Shown here piece after piece: positions 1 through 5,311 of a DNA stretch of 6,993 nt. The DNA comes from Candidatus Woesearchaeota archaeon (lineage in GTDB: Archaea; Nanobdellota; Nanobdellia; Woesearchaeales; GW2011-AR9). The position numbers were made by a program, and so were the translations under genes. Positions within the stretch are counted from its first letter, which is position 1. Every line of letters starts with the position of its first letter. The stretch spans positions 1 through 6,993 of the forward strand of contig JACQNF010000091.1 of the NCBI GenBank assembly GCA_016203215.1, in the 5' to 3' direction. Under the pieces are notes generated by a model. That model saw only the letters and a list, made by a program, of their open reading frames with translations. It was not told the DNA's origin and did no database searches.

Positions 1-12
1 AGATAGGACTGT

Positions 13-1200
13 ATGTCGGCATCAAATACACAAGTCCTTGAGGTCTCTAAAAAAGATCCCCTCTTTCGCTGGGTCAAAAGACCAATTATTACCGGATTAA
101 TCGGCATCATCAAACTTCTCCAGAAGACGTATACAGAAGAACTGCAACTCCACGGAAAAGAGAATTTACTCAAAGAAGACGGGCAGCCATATGCGAACCC
201 GGGACTCTGGGCGATTAAGCATGAGGTGTCAGCAGATATAATCAATATTATTCCTTACTGGATGCACATCGCCCCTTCCCTTCGATTTGATTTTCGTTCT
301 GCCATGCGGAACGTTAAAAGAGGAGAGTACGGACTTCGTCTGCTTGATACCTTGGTCTTAAGACACTTTACGTACCACGTTCACCGCACTTCGTTTGGAG
401 AAGGAAATTCACCCGAAGAGATCGAACAACTCCGAAAAGAAAATGCAGCTCATTTTCAAAGAGTTCGAGAGCAGTATCAGAAAGGGATTCATGCCATCAT
501 CTTTCCCGAAGGGACGACGAAAACAGATGGAACTGTTTTCCCGATAAAATCAGGCTGCTACAATCTTGCCAAGAACGAACGAGAAGATGGGATTCTTGAT
601 GTCATCACGACAATTCCTGTCGGGTTGACATACGACCATATTTCCGGCGGGAGAAATCCATTCTTCTCGAAGATTCAACGCAAACATGTCTTTGTCAATA
701 TCGGAAAACCGTTTTATTATGACGCACACACTCAGAATTCATCCGAGAGTGATCATCCGTGGGAGATCAAGGCACAGATCAATAAGTACAGCCAACACGT
801 GCGAGAACAATTGATCCGGTTAAATACCCTTACCGTCGCGCAGCTCGCCGGTGAGTATGTTCTCACAAAAGCAGAAGAAGGGAAGAGGAACATCTCTAAA
901 GAGGAGCTGAGAGACATCCTCTCACGACGAGTAGAAAAGCTTCAGCAACTACCTCAGCTCACTTTCGACGATGAATTGCAAGGTGAATCAGGCCGTCAAC
1001 GTCGAATTGACCAATTTTGGCATGGTCTAGAATACCGCGGGTTTATGGAAGGAGACAGAATGAGCCTAGAGAAGATAGTGATCGTCCCCAACCTTCCGAA
1101 ATACAAGAAAGACAATGCGTTGCGGTATTGCGTCAATAGACTGAGACAATTTGCACAGTATAGAGGAGATGTAGATAGCGTGCTAAATGAAACAAGATAG
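13..1200 (+). CDS. PlsC/LPLAT-family glycerolipid acyltransferase-like protein
   Basis: Probable acyltransferase that moves an acyl group onto a glycerophospholipid precursor or similar alcohol at the membrane surface. Seen: the catalytic HX4D motif at residues 70-75 (KHEVSAD, His70 and Asp75), with Lys instead of the usual Asn before the His. A motif II-like Arg lies at 125 (YHVHR), the substrate-binding FPEGTTK motif at 164-170, and the motif IV-like IPVGLTY at 201-207. Residues 20-36 are hydrophobic and could dock on the membrane; there is no clear signal peptide. A helical C-terminal extension of about 120 residues (from about 275) goes beyond the catalytic core and carries no motif I recognise, making the protein (395 aa) longer than typical 240-residue PlsC. 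Start: an in-frame TAG at 4-6 rules out anything further upstream within view, and AGGA lies at 5-8. It converges with the nuclease-like gene. The substrate is unknown; in an archaeon the usual acyl-glycerophosphate role cannot be assumed. Confidence 0.85.
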   Translation: MSASNTQVLEVSKKDPLFRWVKRPIITGLIGIIKLLQKTYTEELQLHGKENLLKEDGQPYANPGLWAIKHEVSADIINIIPYWMHIAPSLRFDFRSAMRNVKRGEYGLRLLDTLVLRHFTYHVHRTSFGEGNSPEEIEQLRKENAAHFQRVREQYQKGIHAIIFPEGTTKTDGTVFPIKSGCYNLAKNEREDGILDVITTIPVGLTYDHISGGRNPFFSKIQRKHVFVNIGKPFYYDAHTQNSSESDHPWEIKAQINKYSQHVREQLIRLNTLTVAQLAGEYVLTKAEEGKRNISKEELRDILSRRVEKLQQLPQLTFDDELQGESGRQRRIDQFWHGLEYRGFMEGDRMSLEKIVIVPNLPKYKKDNALRYCVNRLRQFAQYRGDVDSVLNETR

Positions 1201-1218
1201 GATTAATCTACATCCTAT
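1197..1218. terminator. Hairpin between convergent genes, possible bidirectional terminator
   Basis: ATAGGAT (1197-1203) and ATCCTAT (1212-1218) form a perfect 7-bp stem with an 8-nt loop. The stem starts inside the stop codon of the acyltransferase gene and lies just beyond the stop of the converging nuclease-like gene. Neither side has a long T-run, so its efficiency as an intrinsic terminator is doubtful. The short direct repeat TCTACATC occurs at 1207-1214 and again at 1221-1228. Confidence 0.3.
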
Positions 1219-1221
1219 AGT

Positions 1222-1593
1222 CTACATCTTAATTAATGTCCTCGCCCCACCCCAATAAAAATAACTATCGCGGACAAGAGAATCGCGAGAAAGAATCTTC
1301 TTGATCCGGCCAAGCTGTTTTCGTGCTTTTGCTAACCGATAACTGCATTTCACTTCATAGATATCACATACTTGCCCAGAAACAGCAAGAATATCAATTT
1401 CTGCCACTTGTCTTTTGCTGCGAGAAGAATAGAGCGGGACGTTACGCAAGAGAAAATCATACTGGTTCCCGAGACGATGACAGAGATCATCAAGGTACTG
1501 GTCGTGCTTGGTTTTGCGTTCGATTGTACGGAAAACCTCCGAGAACAGTTGATAAGAGATGCATGTCCTCAGTGATAGCCATAGTGAGAACAT
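1222..1593 (-). CDS. Small stand-alone PD-(D/E)XK nuclease-like protein
   Basis: A 123-residue protein with the core signature of the PD-(D/E)XK (restriction-endonuclease-like) fold. EIDILA at 65-70 supplies the catalytic Asp (D67), a short strand and turn follow, then YEVK at 79-82 gives the E80-x-K82 pair. A basic helix follows (about 84-100, rich in Lys and Arg), as in Hjc, YraN and VRR-type small nucleases. The N-terminal half (about 14-45) is predicted helical and should hold the remaining acidic residue of the site; which one it is cannot be decided by eye. No target-recognition or helicase domain is attached. The gene is the last of the minus-strand block, 53 bp after the TIM-barrel gene, and converges with the acyltransferase gene. 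The only ATG in the N-terminal part is used; there is no Shine-Dalgarno sequence before it. Role could be DNA repair, recombination or another nucleic-acid activity; substrate is unknown. Confidence 0.7.
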   Translation of the reverse strand: MFSLWLSLRTCISYQLFSEVFRTIERKTKHDQYLDDLCHRLGNQYDFLLRNVPLYSSRSKRQVAEIDILAVSGQVCDIYEVKCSYRLAKARKQLGRIKKILSRDSLVRDSYFYWGGARTLIKM

Positions 1594-1611
1594 TAAATTA
1601 TATAAAATTTA
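1594..1611 (-). promoter_or_regulatory. AT-only tract with TATA-like core before the nuclease-like gene
   Basis: Eighteen consecutive A/T bases lie directly against the start codon at 1593, containing TTTTATATAA on the minus strand. As a TATA box its centre would be only about 10 bp from the ATG, which would place the transcript start inside the reading frame. It may therefore be a melting or spacer region, or a promoter implying a different translation start. Confidence 0.3.
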
Positions 1612-1646
1612 TGTGCAGTCGTACGTAGCTTCAGAAACAACAACCA

Positions 1647-3803
1647 TCATTCCAGCGGCACACCGCTCCATAATGTCCAGTCCTCTGATGGTGAATAAGA
1701 TCCGAAGACAAAGTATGGCGGCAAGTTTTGACCGAAGAAACCATATCCCACGTCGCCCCATGTCCTTCGAGCAGACAAGCCACTGCCCTTGCCATAGACT
1801 GGAAGTTCGAAATGGCGCCACGTCTTCATCACCGAATGAAAACCAGAAACATCATTGGCAAAATCTGCTCCCGGCTCAACGATTAACTCGCCTTTATAGC
1901 CGCTATCGCGCAAGATCTTGACCATTTCTCGAATAGGAGTATTCCCTTCGCCAGGGGCAAGATGGTCGTCATGATACCCGTAATTGTCGTCGATGTGAAC
2001 ATGTCCTACGATTTTATCTTTCGCTAATTCTTTTACCTTTGCCATGATCCACGTATTAAAATTATCATCATTCTCTTTAATTGTTTTGTTGGGATCGCCT
2101 TTCCAATATTTCCGCCAGATGTTTAAGTGACCCGTATCTAACGTTGCCGTGATATGTTGTTCTGCGCGCTGACGAGCTTCCTCCTCAGAGAGCTTGTAAT
2201 TATCCGTCAATTTTTTGATCATCGCCTCCCGGCTCTGGAGGACTAACATTTTTAATTCATCTGGATGTGAACCATATTGCTCGGGAAAGAGATTTTCCAA
2301 TGCCACTGCCAATGGTTTCTGTAAACGGCCTTCTTTCCGAAGACGATCCGATTGACGCATCGCCGCAATTCCTAAATCAGCGTAGGAATCACATGCTTCC
2401 TGTAAAGCATACGTCTCAGCACTTTGCACATGACGGATTCTTTCTACTGCCTCTTCTGCCTGTGCGATCTGTGAAGATGCGGCCTGTTGGGATTTTTCTA
2501 ATTGCAATCGCAACATCTTCATCTGCCTCTCGATGATATCTGAGGGAAGCATATCTTCCGGAGAAGTGTAGCCGCCCCCATACTTATCGGCAACTTGTTT
2601 CTTCATCCTTTCCCTCTCTTCAGGTGTAGATACTCGTTCCAGCTCTTTTGTTTCCCCATACACTTTACTTAGCTTGTTCAGCGCTTTCACTTCCTCTTGA
2701 AAGCCCTCTGCGTACTGCAAGGCCCATCCCCGTGCATGGGCAGCGTTTGTCTCTAATGTTGCAATAACGTACGCTTCTTCCGGCTTGATATCGAGGATTT
2801 TCTTCCCAAGCGGACTGATCTTAGCACTTTCAATTTTCTCCCGCCACAATGATTCCTGTCGTTCTTTTTCCGATAAAGATTCCCAACGGTCAAATTCTTC
2901 CTGAGCCCGCTTCGTCATCAATTTCGCTTCTTCTTTCATCTTATCCCAATTATACAACTCCGTGATAAATTCTCCTTTCTCCGGATCAAACAATGGTACG
3001 CGCTTAGCCATGTCGACACGATTTCCCTCATAATCGATATAATCACCTTTCTTGACCGTATTCCCTTGCGCATCGCGATACTCTTTTTGTCCTTCTCTTT
3101 TTTTCCATTCTTCTGATTTTTCGTCATAGGCCAACCAGACCGGACGAGCAACACTCAAGTTCTTACGCGCTTCAACAAGCAGGCTTCCTGTCCTATTATC
3201 AACAACACGAAACGCTGATCGTTCTTCTTCTCCCTCAAACATACGAAATTTCTCTTTATACTGATCACCTTGCTGCTGGTTCCAGGCAGCATCAACAATA
3301 GGACGCGTAAATTCACCCGTGTGCACGACAATCGGTCCTCCTCGACCAACATCCGCAGCAAATTCAATTGCCCGTTTTACTTCTTGTAAAGAAAAGTTCT
3401 TGGAGGCTTTAGAAAAATTACCGCCTTGATCCATCCCCGCGAGACCCGCTATGCCTACAGTACTGTGCGTGGTAAAATCAACGCGATTTGCTTTCGTTAT
3501 CTCTCGCAACGCTTGACGCTGCTTCTTCCCATAATACTCCGGTGTCTGTGACTGGCCAGAACCTTTACCTGCGCCGGTAAAGACCAGTTCAACAGTCTTT
3601 GAACCGGGCCTGACTTTAGCCGCGATTGCCTGAACATTTGGCACAGGACCAAGCCCAAAACTAAAACCAAAATCACCCATGCTTAATCCCACATCACCAG
3701 TTGCTTTCTGCGCTGATGCAACCGGGCTGTGATGATGGCTATGGCCGTGTTCCTCATAACTGCGGTCCATCGGCATGTAATAGCCGCTCCCAAACTCAAC
3801 CAT
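1647..3803 (-). CDS. Xylose isomerase-like TIM-barrel protein with a large internal insertion
   Basis: A 718-residue protein containing a sugar-phosphate isomerase/epimerase or AP-endonuclease-2-type TIM barrel. Strand-end motifs seen in order: VELVFTG (71-77), VDFTTHST (108-115), IVVHTGEF (158-165), ALEN (501-504), ATLDTGHLN (553-561), HVHIDDN (601-607), HDDHLAPGEG (611-620) and ELIVEPG (639-645). E503, D556, H559, H601 or H603, H614 and E643 sit where this superfamily binds divalent metal, so it is probably an active metal-dependent enzyme; the substrate is unknown. About 335 residues separate the third and fourth visible strand motifs, against roughly 40-50 in ordinary 280-residue members. 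This insertion is highly charged and mostly helical, with coiled-coil-like stretches near 285-325 and 420-460. The N-terminus has a His-rich patch (HGHSHHH, 19-25), and the last 50 residues are rich in aromatics. No signal peptide. ATG at 3803 is preceded by AAAGGAG and overlaps the secreted-protein gene by 8 bp. Confidence 0.85.
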   Translation of the reverse strand: MVEFGSGYYMPMDRSYEEHGHSHHHSPVASAQKATGDVGLSMGDFGFSFGLGPVPNVQAIAAKVRPGSKTVELVFTGAGKGSGQSQTPEYYGKKQRQALREITKANRVDFTTHSTVGIAGLAGMDQGGNFSKASKNFSLQEVKRAIEFAADVGRGGPIVVHTGEFTRPIVDAAWNQQQGDQYKEKFRMFEGEEERSAFRVVDNRTGSLLVEARKNLSVARPVWLAYDEKSEEWKKREGQKEYRDAQGNTVKKGDYIDYEGNRVDMAKRVPLFDPEKGEFITELYNWDKMKEEAKLMTKRAQEEFDRWESLSEKERQESLWREKIESAKISPLGKKILDIKPEEAYVIATLETNAAHARGWALQYAEGFQEEVKALNKLSKVYGETKELERVSTPEERERMKKQVADKYGGGYTSPEDMLPSDIIERQMKMLRLQLEKSQQAASSQIAQAEEAVERIRHVQSAETYALQEACDSYADLGIAAMRQSDRLRKEGRLQKPLAVALENLFPEQYGSHPDELKMLVLQSREAMIKKLTDNYKLSEEEARQRAEQHITATLDTGHLNIWRKYWKGDPNKTIKENDDNFNTWIMAKVKELAKDKIVGHVHIDDNYGYHDDHLAPGEGNTPIREMVKILRDSGYKGELIVEPGADFANDVSGFHSVMKTWRHFELPVYGKGSGLSARRTWGDVGYGFFGQNLPPYFVFGSYSPSEDWTLWSGVPLE

Positions 3804-4437
3804 CGGTGCACGCTCCTTTCAGACATATCGTTCCTGCTGGACACTGATGGTGAACTGCAAGACGTAAATCATGAGGATAGGGGTACGAATTCTGGATCCC
3901 ACCAGGCCATACTACCTCTTCTCCTTGACAGATAAACTCCACAAGAGTAGTGTTAGACTTGCAGTAATCCTCAGCAATCAAAAAATTACTTCCGATTGCA
4001 GAATTATATTCGACAGAAGAATTGGCAGTTACATTAAATCCATCGTTATCTTTACACAGAAGAGGAACGCAGGCACCGCCATAACACCGCGAATCCATGG
4101 GGCAATCGACTGCAGCCGAAACAACAAGATCCTGTTTAACATCGCAGTAGTATTCTGTTAATCTTGTAGAGGAAAGACAGTTATCTTTCATCGTAACCGG
4201 GATTCTCAGCAACGAATGGATTCCACGAACTGTGCCGGGAATATTGTAATTCAATGTTGAATATCGTTCGCGAGAAAAGACATTCCCATTCAGAGCATCG
4301 TTGACTTCTGTAAGGTCGCTATCATCACACTGCGCCGCGATAGCATGGCCGACCAGTGTTGAATTTCCCACTAAAACATTTCCTACCAAGAGGATTAACG
4401 AGACAAGCATAACCGCCATGGCAAGCTTTCGAATCAT
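3796..4437 (-). CDS. Secreted or membrane-anchored protein with two six-cysteine repeats
   Basis: A 213-residue exported protein. Residues 1-4 (MIRK) are basic, 5-24 form a hydrophobic core, and small residues follow (HAIA-AQ), so signal-peptidase cleavage near residue 34-35 is likely; alternatively the segment stays as an anchor. The mature part has exactly twelve cysteines in two tandem units: C37, C87, C98, C112, C118, C123 and C128, C159, C170, C199, C205, C210. The second-to-third, fourth-to-fifth and fifth-to-sixth spacings (11, 6, 5) are identical in both units. Each unit runs C-D-x-D, then L-x-E-[YF]-x-C, then CP-x5-C-x-x-GAC. From memory, such units are common in predicted surface proteins of Woesearchaeota and relatives; three disulfides per unit are inferred. 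NVT, NSS and NTT could be N-glycosylation sites. It is the first gene of a pair with the TIM-barrel gene and has its own TATA box. Binding partner or ligand is unknown. Confidence 0.72.
   Translation of the reverse strand: MIRKLAMAVMLVSLILLVGNVLVGNSTLVGHAIAAQCDDSDLTEVNDALNGNVFSRERYSTLNYNIPGTVRGIHSLLRIPVTMKDNCLSSTRLTEYYCDVKQDLVVSAAVDCPMDSRCYGGACVPLLCKDNDGFNVTANSSVEYNSAIGSNFLIAEDYCKSNTTLVEFICQGEEVVWPGGIQNSYPYPHDLRLAVHHQCPAGTICLKGACTDG
3813..3819 (-). promoter_or_regulatory. Strong Shine-Dalgarno sequence of the TIM-barrel gene
   Basis: AAAGGAG on the minus strand, 9 nt before the ATG at 3803 and inside the 3' end of the secreted-protein gene. Together with the 8-bp overlap of the two reading frames (3796-3803), it indicates translation from a shared message and fixes the start of the TIM-barrel gene. 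Confidence 0.7.
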
Positions 4438-4459
4438 AAGTGATTGAAAGAAAAACGAA

Positions 4460-4467
4460 TATTTAAA
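4460..4467 (-). promoter_or_regulatory. Archaeal TATA box for the secreted-protein and TIM-barrel genes
   Basis: TTTAAATA on the minus strand, centred 26-27 bp from the ATG at 4437. No Shine-Dalgarno sequence lies between box and start codon. This is the spacing expected if transcription begins at or next to the start codon, giving a leaderless mRNA. Confidence 0.6.
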
Positions 4468-4481
4468 GTGATGTCACCACT
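4467..4481. promoter_or_regulatory. Imperfect palindrome abutting the TATA box, possible operator
   Basis: AGTGaTGtCAcCACT: a 15-bp inverted repeat with six of seven base pairs matching around the centre at 4474. It lies directly upstream of the TATA box, over the position where the BRE and upstream regulator sites sit in archaeal promoters. The bound factor is unknown; chance occurrence is possible. Confidence 0.35.
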
Positions 4482-4490
4482 GTGAGGGAC

Positions 4491-5252
4491 TTAATTAAAA
4501 CGGTACTGGTGTTGGTACTCCGTCGTCCCCTTATAGAGATCTTTTAACTTAGCACCAATCTGACGGGTGATGCCCACCACCGCCGCTTTTTCTTCAGTCA
4601 TTTCGTAGCGGTGTTCCTCAGCGTCCTGAACTTTTTTCTCCACGGCAGAAGACAAATATTGAACACGCCGCTGTTCTTCTTGGTTAAGGTAGCCTTTTTC
4701 TTCTGCCCGCTGGTAAAGAGAAGTCATCTCATGATAAATTGTTTCTAATGGTTGCTGGGAAAGGACAGGGGCATATTCCGTGACTGCCTGGCGAGGTTGA
4801 AATGAAGCTTGTTCATGTTGGAGCTGTTGTTCTAGTTCAGAAGGATGATCACGGGATGGTGCCTTCTTCTGCTCAACTCGTTCAGCTCCACCTATTTCTG
4901 CCTTTGCATTTTCTTTCTGTCGAAGTCCTCTCCCAACACGAAGAATTTCTCTTCCTTCTTCACTTAGTCCTTCTAAATCCTCTGTAGCCATTTCAGGCAA
5001 GGAAAATGATGTTTTTTGAGGAAGAAAGGGATTAGCCTGAGAAAGTTTTTGAGCTGATTTTGGCTCTGGAGAGGGTTGATCTTTTACTTCCGTCTTTTCT
5101 TGAGGAGGTACTTTTTGGAGAGGAATATTTGGGGGGACAATACTCTTAATACTAGAGTTAGGAATACGAGAACGAAAGAGAGGTTCTTTTGTACCAGTGT
5201 TTGCCGCGTCTTTTTCCGATTTCTTCATGAACATTTCAATAAGATCCTTCAT
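4491..5252 (-). CDS. Hypothetical protein: disordered Pro/Gln/Glu-rich region plus helical C-terminus
   Basis: A 253-residue protein of a family I do not recognise. Residues 1-16 could form a short amphipathic helix. Residues about 17-165 are rich in Pro, Gln, Lys, Glu and Ser and look disordered, with a short helical island at 89-112. Residues about 168-240 look helical, with charged heptad-like patterning (ETIYHEMTSLYQRAEEKGYL, then helices near 191-216 and 217-240). There is no cysteine, signal peptide or membrane segment, so it is likely a cytoplasmic adaptor or scaffold, though that is inference. It follows the 483-residue gene by 59 bp containing T-tracts. Start is uncertain: the ATG at 5252 overlaps the TATA-like box, while Met9 (5228) lies 27 bp from that box, so a leaderless start at Met9 is possible; Met7 (5234) has AAGGA ten bases upstream. 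Confidence 0.62.
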   Translation of the reverse strand: MKDLIEMFMKKSEKDAANTGTKEPLFRSRIPNSSIKSIVPPNIPLQKVPPQEKTEVKDQPSPEPKSAQKLSQANPFLPQKTSFSLPEMATEDLEGLSEEGREILRVGRGLRQKENAKAEIGGAERVEQKKAPSRDHPSELEQQLQHEQASFQPRQAVTEYAPVLSQQPLETIYHEMTSLYQRAEEKGYLNQEEQRRVQYLSSAVEKKVQDAEEHRYEMTEEKAAVVGITRQIGAKLKDLYKGTTEYQHQYRFN

Positions 5253-5259
5253 TTAAAAA
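5251..5259 (-). promoter_or_regulatory. TATA-like box overlapping the first ATG of the 253-residue gene
   Basis: TTTTTAAAT on the minus strand. Its centre is 27 bp from the ATG at 5228 (Met9), matching the spacing of the better TATA box at 4460-4467. If used, translation cannot begin at the first ATG (5252). Confidence 0.35.
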
Positions 5260-5268
5260 TGTTGCCAC

Positions 5269-5300
5269 AAAAAAGAGACTACAACGAAGCGGGGGAAAAA
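5269..5300 (-). terminator. T-tract terminator candidate after the 483-residue gene
   Basis: Downstream of the stop at 5312 the minus strand carries T5 (5296-5300) and T6 (5269-5274) runs without a hairpin. Archaeal intrinsic termination relies mainly on such T-tracts. The site fits with a separate promoter for the following gene. Confidence 0.4.
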
Positions 5301-5311
5301 CCGTAACAGAA

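Noticed and set aside
1620..1646. Possible terminator after the TIM-barrel gene
   Set aside because: The minus strand is only mildly T-rich (TGGTTGTTGTTT) with no run above three T and no clear stem.
1609..1821. 70-codon minus-strand frame over the 3' end of the TIM-barrel gene
   Set aside because: It overlaps the conserved-looking C-terminal tail in another frame and has no motif of its own.
1323..1921. Open frames on the + strand across the nuclease-like gene and the end of the TIM-barrel gene
   Set aside because: They lie antisense to better-supported genes, have no recognisable motifs and no ribosome site or placed TATA box.
2936..3367. Two 70-codon minus-strand frames within the TIM-barrel gene, possibly hinting at a frameshift
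   Set aside because: The main frame is unbroken through this stretch; the others are out-of-frame shadows with unnatural composition.
3871..4161. 96-codon + strand frame antisense to the secreted-protein gene
   Set aside because: The minus frame has a signal peptide, paired cysteine repeats and a promoter; the + frame has no such support.
4802..5306. Leu/His/Phe-rich + strand frames opposite the 253-residue gene
   Set aside because: Their composition is what the complement of Gln/Glu/Lys-rich codons yields, and no start signal is present.
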